64,000 nucleotides of DNA, from assembly GCA_036186865.1 (NCBI GenBank), contig AP025041.1, forward strand, positions 2,564,939 to 2,628,938, written 5' to 3'. The notes beneath the pieces are model-generated. The model saw nothing but the letters and a program-made list of their open reading frames with translations, was not told the DNA's origin and did not search any database. Below are positions 46,090-56,008 of the stretch, one piece after another. Source of the DNA: Eustoma russellianum. Its lineage: Eukaryota; Streptophyta; Magnoliopsida; Gentianales; Gentianaceae. How positions within the stretch are numbered: the stretch's first letter is position 1; every line of letters starts with the position of its first letter. A program made the translations under genes and the position numbers.

Positions 46090-49000
46090 ATGGCAAAGAA
46101 AGGAGGAGAAGTAGTGTGTGTGACCGGCGGCAGCGGCTACATCGGTTCCTGCCTTGTCCGCCTCCTCCTCGACCGCGGCTACACTGTTCATGCCACCGTC
46201 AAAAACCTCAGTTATTACTTCTTCTTCAACTTCATTCTCACTCGTTAATAGCTACTTTCTCACCATTTATCGTTTTTTTCCCTCTTGTTTTTTCACGCAG
46301 AAGATGAGAATGAGATGAAACATTTGGAAGAGTTCATGGAAGGTGCAGAATCGCGTCTCCATCTCTTCGAAATCGATCTCCTAAATTACGACTCTATTGT
46401 TGCTGCTGTCGCTGGAACGACTGGTGTTTTCCACCTTGCTTCTCCTTGTATAGTGGATAAAGTTCACGATCCCGAGGTTTGTGGATTCAATTTTGCGTAT
46501 CAGCTTTCCAATTGATGGAAAATGTTAGTTAAATCCTTTTTCTTTTTTCTGTGTATTGTCTATTGGCTTGTTTGCTCGGTTGATTGAAGAATGAGCTGCT
46601 GGCACCGGCCATTAAGGGCACCATCAATGTGCTGACGGCAGCTAAACAGCTTGGGGTTAGGCGCGTGGTGGTGACATCTTCTATATCTGCTATTATTCCT
46701 AGTCCTAATTGGCCTGCTGACAGAATCAAGAACGAGGAATGCTGGGCTGACGAAGAATATTGCAGACAGAATGGGGTAAAACTGTACAAGTTTCGTCCAT
46801 CTTCCCTTTTCCTTTTGTTAATGAACTCTCTTAGCTAAAATGCTGAAGTGCCGTTAATTCCATCATCTAACACAACCGTATACACCTATAAGGTATGCAA
46901 GAAAATGAAAATGTGGAATGTCGGCTTTAGAATCGTCCTGCTGTTTATAGGATTCCTTGTCATAAAGCATTCATGGATATGACAACCAGAAAGTATCTGA
47001 CAAAAACATTGGACTCGTTAAAATTGCATCAAGGCTTACGAATGGGATCCCCTCACCCTCACCCCGATGAGGGTCACCAGCCCTGCATCCAGCTTCACAC
47101 CCCGTTGTTGGCCATCCGTCATCCAGTCTAACAGCCCCCTGATGCTACTCAGCGGGTCATTTCATCACCATTCCTCTTGCAGTGAGGGGATTTGGACAGC
47201 AAGGCTGATTCTCACCAGAATAACTGGATTCACTTTCACTACATTAAACAAACTAACACTTAGAAAGCGAACAAGAAATTACTGCTCTTCTGATTGGGCC
47301 TGGCTAAGGACCACAATATAGCATATTTGGATTCTACGAGGTGGAATAATGACTCATGCTTTTGGGACATAAGGTACAACACTATAAACTTGTATAACCC
47401 AGCTGACAAAGAAACCGGAGTGCTGTTAAAATGACACGTGCTGTATAGAAGCATGCAGATAATTGATGCTTAGGTTTCAGCCACTGAAAAGTTAATCTGG
47501 TTATGGCAGAAATATGAGGTTCCGACTAGTGAAAACTTTAATTTAGTATTTAGTTTATTTGTTCGGTAACCAATTTTTCTATGTCGCATGGATCTTAGTC
47601 AAAAAAAAAAAAAAATAGAACTAGTATCGTGAAAGGTAAAAGGAAATAAGGTATGTTGATTATCCCTCTAGATGTGAGTTTTCGCATTCCATATGTAAAA
47701 AAGAGGATAAATGACTTAGTCAAATTCCCTGAATCTTCCATGAAGTGGTTTTTTTTTTCGGAGTTAAATTTCCATTAGCCCAGAGTTCAAGAGAAAGTAT
47801 GATACTTAATCACTACAATATCTACGCGCCTATTTTCAAATATGACATGTATAATTCTGATCATGGATTCTGATCTTATAGAACTTCTAATGCAAGGTCT
47901 CATTACTGTGACTTATCTCAATGGCAACGTGATCTAGGTGTGGTATCCTCTCTCAAAAATCCTTGCTGAAAAAGCTGCTTGGAAATTTGCTGAGGAGAAG
48001 GGTTTGGATGTTGTCGTGGTGAACCCTGGGACTGTGATGGGACCTATCATCCCTCCTACTTTAAATGCAAGCATGCTGATGATTCTTCGCCTGCTTCAGG
48101 GTAATCATTTTCAAGGATATATTAGTATAATTCTCATGAATCCTCTTAGTAGGAGCTGGATCATAAATCAATTGGATTGATTTTTCAGACAAACAGTAGT
48201 TCCATAAATCTTGAGTACATATGGCAGTAAAATACTACATCTAATTCTTGTCTGCCATTGGGATAAAAAAGATAGTTTTAGTGGGATCAATTACAAATTT
48301 ATGTATAGAGCAATTGAAGAAAAGTGAAAACCAATGGGGGTGAATAACCCCACTCGCCAAGGGATATATGTAACCGTGCTCATTTGAAGTCCAGAACTAG
48401 GTAATGCACTCGCATTGCTTGATCCGCTTCTGTACTTTGGGATAGATATTTGACCAGCTTGTTTGTTCCTGAAAGATTTTGAAAGATGAAGTTTCAAGAA
48501 AAGATTTGTTATTACACCTCATACTATTTTAAGTTTTTCCTTCATGTTAGGTTGCTCTGAAACTTATGGGGATGTTTTTATGGGATCTGTTCATGTGAGA
48601 GATGTCGCCCTAGCACACATTCTGGTCTATGAAAACTCATCTGCTACTGGGCGGCATTTATGTGTTGAAGCCATATCTCATTATGGCGATTTTGCGGCTA
48701 AGGTTTTGGAGCTTTATCCCGAGTACCCGGTGCCTAGGTACACTTTTCCTGCGCATTATTATTTAATTCTTTGTAAACTTCTACATATCTCTAGATGGAT
48801 TCTTTGTCTTAATTTCAAAGGCTCAGATGCACGTTGCTGTTGATTGAACAAATATGGAAGTTCTATTCATATGTGAGAGATGGCATATGTTCCCATTCTC
48901 AACAATTTATACTGGTTGCTTCCTGTCATATTTACTTTTGTTGCTATGCTGACTAAACATGGCCCTGACAAAGATAGGGAAGAGAAATCAGGTGAGATAC

Positions 49001-49572
49001 AAATAAATGAGTTTAGGTTTTAGCCTTTCTTGAGCTGGCTTTCTTGAGCTGATTTTGAGGTTTTCCGAAAGTGAGCTATCCTTTTGCATGCTGTTCTGGA
49101 AAGATAATATGTTGCATTGTGGCTTTGAAGCTCCCCTGAAGTATCTCCAACTCATATCTGGAGATTATAAGCTAACGTATTTCAAAGTTGAAATAAATAA
49201 CACTTCCCCCCTGCTGATTTCAAGTTTCTGAGCTCTATAGATGCATACCTAAAAGTGGTATACCTTTTTGCTTTTGCTTATTCTGATCCTTTTAAGGATG
49301 GTTCCTGAATTTAAATCCAATTCTAAAAAAATCCGTTTGTTTGTATCTTGGATGTGACACGGCTGCTTGGGGTGAATTATTTTGCTACAAACTCCATATG
49401 AAAACTATGATGATACCCTTCTTGTAGGTTGCCAAAGGATACTCAGCCCGGATTGTTGAGATCCAAGGATGGTGCAAAGAAATTAATGAACTTGGGTTTG
49501 CAATTCACTCCCATGGAGCAAATTATCAGGGACGCTGTTGAAAGTTTGAAGAACAAAGGGTTTATTTCGTAG
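46090..49572 (+). CDS. cinnamoyl-CoA reductase-like NAD(P)-dependent reductase, six exons
   Basis: An extended short-chain dehydrogenase of the CCR/DFR/TKPR group, cytosolic. Exons: 46090-46210, 46301-46476, 46590-46775, 47938-48100, 48551-48737 and 49428-49572. All phases match, giving 325 residues. The NADP-binding loop VTGGSGYIGSCLVR is at residues 12-25. GVFHLASPC and VVVTSSISAIIPSPNWPADR follow, then the catalytic Tyr-Lys pair in WYPLSKILAEKAAW and VVVVNPGTVMGP. The lignin-enzyme signature NWYCYGK is absent, so true cinnamoyl-CoA reductase activity is unlikely. A phenylpropanoid, tetraketide-pyrone or other aldehyde/ketone substrate is possible. The whole sequence agrees closely with what I recall of Arabidopsis At5g58490. 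Intron 3 is over 1.1 kb. Confidence 0.95.
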
Positions 49573-50330
49573 AAGGAAAGGATCTTCTTCCTTTCCTATT
49601 TAGCTTTTGGTGTATTCTGCGAGTGCGACGGTATGGGTGCTGGAAGCTTCCATACTAAATTATGTAATGCTAAATCTCTGATGATCGAATGATTGTTCAG
49701 TCAACACACTTGTGGTTCAGTTTTATTTCTTGCTCTTCATGCTGCAGTTTTCGTTAATGAACGAGACAAGCAAGCACAATGTGGTGTTGCTGGTTGAAAG
49801 AATTGTGCATTCAGTGGTTGACGTTAACTCTGATGAAATAGACGTGATGAAAAAACCCTTCTTCCATTACTTGTATCATTATATGTAGGAAAGAGATCCT
49901 CCAAAATAAATGGCAAAATCCAACAACGTTAACTAGTGCTATGAATACGCCAAACAACCTAGTATATTCCAACGACATTAAAAGCTCTCGCTAACGACAA
50001 ACATACACTTAAAACCAAAGTCTTGGGAAGCAAAAGCTGAAACAAGGATGGTGAAGAGAATGCAAACGAAGACGAATACGTCATTGTACTCAGACTAATT
50101 ATGACTTTAAGTACACACTTAAAAGTTGTCAAAATTTTGCTAAAACGGTCAGAGAGAAAAACTTCGGGTGAAAGTCTAAAATTAACAAACAAATGCAAAT
50201 AAATAACAGGAATAAGATCATAGAAATATTAGGAGCTTACAAAATTTCAACGAGGGGAGGAGAAATTATTAACAAAGTCTTAAATCAAAATTATCCCCAG
50301 AAAATAAACATGTTCTACCAAGTACGGCTC
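49573..50330. other. 3' flank of CCR-like gene, no gene seen
   Basis: It contains the 3' untranslated region of the CCR-like gene and AT-rich DNA. The minus-strand frame at 49959-50198 has no recognisable motif. Confidence 0.4.
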
Positions 50331-50385
50331 GAAGTGATATGGCCGAGTGCTTAACGAGACAGGCTTGAAATCTGTTCTGCTTTCG
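50331..50385 (+). pseudogene. tRNA-Ser(UGA) 5'-half fragment
   Basis: The segment reads GATATGGCCGAGTGCTTAAC (D-arm of a type II serine tRNA), then ACAGGCTTGAAATCTGT, an anticodon arm with loop CTTGAAA and anticodon TGA. The long variable arm and T-arm (GGTTCGAAC) that should follow are absent, replaced by CTTCTTTATTAC-type sequence and T runs. This is a truncated tRNA pseudogene or tRNA-derived element head. Confidence 0.55.
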
Positions 50386-50576
50386 ACGTTCTCTTCTTTA
50401 TTACTTTTTTCTTTAGCTTTTTATTTCTTTTTCTTTTTCTTTAGTTGGGCCCTTACTCGAGTTTATAATAGTTAGCATAACTTACTGAACTTTTTAAGCC
50501 CAAATCTTTGACGGGCCTTGGGCTTCTATGCAGTTTACCGTTACAGAAATTCTTTTATGTGCTACCACTTAAGAAT

Positions 50577-50830
50577 ACAACAACAACATTATCTCATTGC
50601 GCTCGCGTCTATAGCATGGTTTGGAGGGTCGAATGTACGCAACCATACTCATGTGTTAGAAAACATAGAGGTTGTTTCCCGATGACCCGTAATGAGCGTC
50701 AAGCTGTGTCGATCAACTGCTACTTCACAATAGAAGAAGCGCAATCAATTCAGTGGGTCATTTTGCTTTATACCATTATATTTTAAAGTCAAAGAAAAGT
50801 ATGTCTTAACTCTATTGAAAATGGAAAGTT
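50577..50830 (-). mobile_element. full-length SINE-A with 14-bp TSD
   Basis: A 254-bp copy on the minus strand begins ACTTTCCATTTTC and ends GATAATGTTGTTGTTGT. Flanks TACCACTTAAGAAT (50563-50576) and TACCACTGAAGAAT (50831-50844) are a 14-bp duplication with one mismatch. It shares the whole body with the copies at 5.7 and 60.2 kb, including GACACAGCTTGA, GGGTCATCGGGAAACAACC and GGTTGCGTACATTCGACCC. Confidence 0.85.
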
Positions 50831-50844
50831 TACCACTGAAGAAT

Positions 50845-52346
50845 GTCATTTGGAATAAGATATACTTAAAATGCTTACTGATAATTATCCATTTGCATTA
50901 ATATATGTTGTCTTTATTTCATTGGAGAAACATTAGAATAATAACTAGAGCTCCAAAAGGTATGAAAGATATCTAAAATTTTGAAAATTTTAAGACTCGA
51001 TTTAATTTTTAAAAAAAATGATTTTTGAACGAAGAATATTAAATAAATATTTAGACTTGAAAATTTACACAATCTGATCATGATCTTCATAAGTTTGGCT
51101 TATAAACTTTTGAGTTCGCTTCTGTATGTATATTTTGTGATCTTTTGAAAATATTATATGCATGAATGGATAAACATATTATGTAATAGTACCGGGATAT
51201 TTGTGTAAGTAAGAATCCAAACAAGGGCTTTTCAGTAATGCGTCCTGCTACCTAATTAGAAACCGTATCTCTCTACCAATTTTTAACTGTTGTATCTTTA
51301 TTTTTGGGTCGGTCTCCTTTTCTTCCCTGTATTCTGCTTCTTTATTTTCTTTTTTGACAAATTTGACACTGGTTAAGAATATATAATGCATACTGTATTT
51401 ATTCTCGATATTTTGTATAAATTATACTATGAAACAAAATAAGAAAAAACAAATTCGTATTTAGTAAGTTTACATTGAACATTACGGATTGTTGGATATT
51501 ATATCGCAACTTTATTAGTCTTAATGTACACGGAGCCTATGGTTCAGAAGTTACAAAGGAAAAACAAAAAGGTGGGCAGGAACTACGTTTATCCCTTTTT
51601 ACGTGATGCAATACGTGTCGGAATTACAAAACATAAACCACACGATGTATTATATATAAGATATGATACATGTCTTTGAATAAAACTAAATACCTTCATA
51701 CCCGGACACCAAACAGGTGTATTGGGTATGTTGATCACACTTGCGTTAAAAGAGCATCCAATGTGTAACTCAGCTGACGCTCAGAGTTGATAATATTGTA
51801 TCCAAATTTGTTAGTTTGAATCTTGGTAAGCGCAGCGTGGGTTTTTGTTCTCTGTCGTCAGCTCATTATACCGGAGAGAGTTTGAGTTTAGACACCTTAT
51901 AGGCACCAAGTCATACGTTTCTCACCTAAAAGGCCACTGATCAGTTATTTGCTTTACATCCTCTACGAAGCTCATTGATGATGGAACAGTGACAACCATC
52001 GAGATCAAGATATAACCTTTTGCATCCAAGTGCTCAACACCAAGGAAACATGTATAAAGTAAGGATAGACTTAGTGGAGTTACAAAGTGATTCAAGTATA
52101 ACTTGGATTCATACACCAACCGGATAATTTTCTCGGATGTACAATTATACAATGTCTAACGCATTTGCTGTTTTGTATATTACTTCACTTTTTCACACAC
52201 ATTCAAGGTCAAAATACTCATCAAAGCGGATCTATTATTTGGTGACTGGATTTTTTTGGTTTAACGGGTTTTCTTTGACCCATATCAGGTGAACCGAGTT
52301 CAAGCTATTTAAGGCCCTTTTTTACACGCAAATCCAAGAATATGTT
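50845..52346. other. intergenic AT-rich DNA, no gene seen
   Basis: No coding segment, RNA gene or clear repeat is recognised in these 1.5 kb. Confidence 0.4.
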
Positions 52347-52357
52347 CCACTTATTAG

Positions 52358-52540
52358 GAGTCAGGATCTCCTGACCCCCTATTTTTGGGGGTAAGAAATG
52401 ACCCCCTGTCACGTGGCAGGGGAGGGGGTTGGTGAAGCTGGGTGCAGGTGACCCCCACCCAACCTCACCACTCCCCTCCACTGCCACGTGGCGGGCGGTC
52501 ACGTGGGGGGTAAGATGGGCGGCGGTGAGAGGATCTCACC
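52358..52540. mobile_element. palindromic G-box-rich MITE, copy 1
   Basis: The element is about 183 bp and flanked by an 11-bp direct repeat, CCACTTATTAG (52347-52357 and 52541-52551). Part of that repeat may belong to the element ends, leaving a 9-bp duplication. The two halves are inverted: CACGTGGCAGGGGAGGGGGT on the left pairs with CCACTGCCACGTGG-type sequence on the right. It is GC-rich, unlike its surroundings, and contains three CACGTG cores. No coding capacity. Confidence 0.75.
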
Positions 52541-52579
52541 CCACTTATTAGAGTCATATGACAGCTCACAGTGTTTTAG

Positions 52580-52760
52580 GGATTGGGATCCTCCACTTTT
52601 CTCATCCCATTTGTGACCACGCGACACGTGGCAGTGAGGGAGGGTGATGATGCTAAATGAAGGTCACCTGCATCTAGCTTCACCACCCCTCATTGCTGTC
52701 ACGTGTCGCACGGTCACGCATCACCGCACCCCCTTGCGGTGAGGGGAGGGATCCTATCCC
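52580..52760. mobile_element. palindromic G-box-rich MITE, copy 2
   Basis: A 181-bp relative of the preceding element, only about 30 bases from it. It is flanked by a perfect 9-bp duplication, GTGTTTTAG (52571-52579 and 52761-52769). The ends read GGATTGGGATCCTCC and, inverted, GGGATAGGATCCCTCC. The arms GTGACCACGCGACACGTGG and (inverted) GTGACCGTGCGACACGTGA meet at the centre with almost no loop. The 9-bp duplication points to a Mutator-like transposase. Confidence 0.8.
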
Positions 52761-52769
52761 GTGTTTTAG

Positions 52770-53845
52770 AGTTCTATTATGTTCCATTGACATCACATTG
52801 CATAGAAATTTTCTTAAAGAACATTTTATACAAAAAAAACTTTCAGTTAACATAATACAACGTTTACCACCTGATTAAAAAAGATTATACGTCAAATACC
52901 GTACACTTTACCAATCTATATATGTGGCTTGAGCCTAATGGATTTACTTTTCATGTCACAAAATGCCATTATCTAAACCTCACAGGCACTCACTATATTA
53001 GCCCCATGAGACATTATAAAAGAGGTAAATTAGGATAATCCAACGACTTCTTAGGTGAAAAGATTGGCTAGATGTCTATAAGGTGGGAGACTTCAAACTG
53101 AATTTATAACACACTAAGTTTATGTTAAAATTGACATCATAGCAACCTAAGCATCTATAATCGATTTTTTTTGATGTCAAATACAAAAACGGGTATCAAC
53201 TAAGCTATGCCATGTAAGCAAAGTCATACGGTGTGTGGATCTCGTTTATTAGACCATTTGTCAACGTAATAATTGATAGCTCAGAATAGCAGACAAGACT
53301 AATCGGACCAGCTACCTTTTTTTTTTTTACTTGTATCGTTTTTTCTCTTTAGAATTGAGTAAAAGGACCACAGGGTTTTGCTTAATCCGGATGGTTCTGC
53401 AAATGTCACGACAAAAAAAATTATTGAAGGATTCAGCTTATTAATTTATTTATTGTGCAGTACGGAAATTTGGTTCTCATGACTATTGCTCCTTTTTGCC
53501 CTTAAATATGGTCTCAGACTTGTCTGTGCATTCATACAGCTTTGTCATAAACTCGAAATGGCACATTCATCTCAAATGACAAAAAAAAAAAAAAAAGATG
53601 AGATCTATTCGACTCCTAATCTCTCGTCGTCTTTCTACCATTTGTCACGTGTCAACCATCCTTCTCATACATTTTTTCCTTTTCATTCTTTCATCTAGTC
53701 TCATCACTCCTGTTGTCACGTGGAAGACAGTGAGAAAAGGACGGAGAATTTGAGGATGAGTAGATCTGATCCCAACAAAAAGAACCAATTAATTACTCTT
53801 CAGATTCATTATTCACCCACATGTCAATTTTGTATTTCTGCAGCC
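52770..53845. other. intergenic DNA, no gene seen
   Basis: AT-rich, with homopolymer runs and two isolated ACGTG motifs near 53645 and 53715. No coding segment is recognised. Confidence 0.4.
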
Positions 53846-53862
53846 TGGATGATCGTTTTCTT

Positions 53863-54107
53863 TGATGAGGGAGTGGGTTCTCCCCCCACCTGTACCAGAG
53901 GCCCCTTAGTCAGGTGAGATGTAAATCGAGGGATGTGCTCCACCGGCAGCCCTGCAAAGGAAGAGGACACACGAGACTCAGTCAGCCCAGAGGCAACCCT
54001 TGTAATATTTCAACAAGGATTGTCTCCACACGAACTCGAACTCGGGATGTCGGGGTTCTAGCCCCAATCACCTTTGCCACTTACCACTGGACTTTGCCAC
54101 TTACCAC
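53863..54107 (-). mobile_element. SINE-B-like element with 17-bp TSD
   Basis: A 245-bp insertion is bounded by a perfect 17-bp duplication, TGGATGATCGTTTTCTT (53846-53862 and 54108-54124). On the minus strand the head holds a 20-bp tandem duplication containing an A-box-like TGGTAAGTGGCAAAG, then a B-box-like GAGTTCGAGTTC. The body ends with GATTTACATCTCACC and a GGGGCCTCTGGTACAGG block. The head is tRNA-derived in character. The 3' part recalls the SINE-B copy at 5.7 kb but is divergent, so membership of the same family is tentative. Confidence 0.8.
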
Positions 54108-54403
54108 TGGATGATCGTTTTCTTCATTACACATTGTTAGTCACCCGTCTAAAAAAATATTTTCTTTATTTTTATTTTTATTTATTTCAAAAATATTATT
54201 TATTTTTTTAAAATAATAAATATTAATAGTTGGAGTTTTTATAATATTCATTCAATCAACACTTGTACATGATTTCTTTCTATTTTATCTCAATTAACCA
54301 ACTATGAACAGAATAGGAATAGTAGACTACAAAGTTAACTTTCTTAAATTATGTTTAAGTGACACTAAGACAATATTTTTTTGATCAGGAGAGTATATAT
54401 TTA

Positions 54404-54610
54404 TGTTAGAGATATGAGTTGAAATGTTAAAGATATGGTTTGAAAAGTTAGGAAAAGTTAGATTTTGTAGATTTATCTATATCAAATCTTCAACCAAAAT
54501 CACAGTCATTGTTGACTTAGGTAGGAAAGTTTGTATTATATATACACACAATGTATTTGAATCAGATGAATAAGAAGAAATTACATTCATTCAAGACTGT
54601 TTTTCTAGCA
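54404..54610 (+). repeat. copia left LTR
   Basis: The 207-bp left long terminal repeat begins TGTTAGAGATATG and ends TTTTTCTAGCA. It contains a TATATATACACAC stretch (about 54538-54550) that may serve as the TATA region. It is identical to the right LTR except for one base. Confidence 0.96.
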
Positions 54611-54622
54611 TGGTATCAGAGC
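54611..54622 (+). other. primer-binding site for initiator tRNA-Met
   Basis: TGGTATCAGAGC directly abuts the left LTR. This is the standard plant copia primer-binding site, complementary to the 3' end of initiator methionine tRNA. Confidence 0.93.
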
Positions 54623-54811
54623 AATACCGATTCTAGGACTCAGAACTTGTTCTTCTTCATTGCCCAAAACTCAGTTCAACCAAAAAAAGAAAACAACATA
54701 AACAAGTAAAAGTTGCTTGTTTATCTGAGGACTCAGAGTCTGTCCTCATCATTGTCCGTAAATACCTTACCCGACCAACAGACTGAACCAAAGTAGCTAT
54801 CTGCGGAAAGA

Positions 54812-56008
54812 ATGTCAGAAGAGAGCTCAGCCCCAAAGATTGGTTCTGGCTTCACTGACGAAATCACAGCCCAATTGGCTCAACTTCTTCGTCAGAGTCT
54901 CGGATCGCAGACTCTGATGACCAATCCAGAAAATCTCACCATAGGAGTAAAACTCAACGGCGAGAATTACTCCTTATGGGCAACCTTAATTCGAAAAGCT
55001 ATTGGTGGGAGAGGGTAGAGTTCTCACCTCACGGGAGTCCCTGCTCCACCCCCACCAACTGATTCGGCATACTCCCGTTGGGAACAAGAGAATGAGTGCG
55101 TTTTCACGTGGTTAATTCAGAACATTCAATCTCACCTCGTGACTAACGTGTCTCAATATCCAACTTGCAAAGCATTATGGGACGAACTGATGATAACATA
55201 CGGTTCTGACGCAGATTCTCTCCAAGTATTCGACTTGCATAAAAGGGCTAACACCCTAAGGCAAGGAACACATACTTTGGAAGAGATCTGGAATAAATTC
55301 CAGTCTATTTGGATGACAATAGTCATAAAGGATCCTAACCCAATGAAAGATCCAGAAGACATTCGAATGTATAACCAAAAAATCCAGGAACAAAGATTGT
55401 TCCAGTTTTTAACTGCTTTGGATGAAAAGTTTGAAACTGCAAAGAGGGAAATACTAAAGAGAGAACCTTTGCCCTCTGTAGATACCGCATATGGCCTCAT
55501 TCGGAGAGAAGAGACCAGGATTCATATATTGAAAGGAGACCCCTCAGTAGATAATACATCACTGGGGTATGGGATGGTGACCCGAAGTAGTGCAGGAAGA
55601 GGCAGGGGAGGTCCATCACGGCGCTCAGACAAAGCATCATTGCGCTCAGATCCCAAACCCACAGATAAGGAAGACAAGATGAACCTCCAATGTACACATT
55701 GTGGCCGAAAAAAACACACTAGGGAAACGTGTTTCCTTCTCGTCGGATACCCTGAATGGTGGACTAGCCGGAATCAATCCAATGGAGAAGCCATTGGAAG
55801 AGGCTCAGTAGCCATTGGAGAAACCAGCAATGAAGTAGTAAAGAACAGAAAGGGAACCAACGCAGGAAGTCAAGAGGAAGAGAAATCTGGAGAATATTCC
55901 AGAAAGGGGGGAGACGGAGTCTCCAAGACAGCGGCGGCACAAGAATCTATCTCAAGAAGGCCCCTTAGTTTTTTAAAAAAATGCACCGCAGTCCTCCAAT
56001 TGGCATAA
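54812..56008 (+). pseudogene. copia gag, interrupted by an in-frame stop
   Basis: The nucleocapsid/capsid region runs from the ATG at 54812. After 68 codons a TAG (55016-55018) interrupts the frame, which then continues open to 56008. Before the stop is the typical copia gag start with LNGENYSLWATLIRKAI. After it come WEQENECVFTWLIQNIQ and the CX2CX4HX4C zinc knuckle CTHCGRKKHTRETC (about 55690-55730). The stop could derive from CAG by a C-to-T change. Gag ends in a different frame from pol, see the junction at 55969-55981. Confidence 0.9.

Noticed and set aside
46090..49572. True cinnamoyl-CoA reductase of lignin synthesis
   Set aside because: The NWYCYGK signature is missing; the catalytic block reads WYPLSK.
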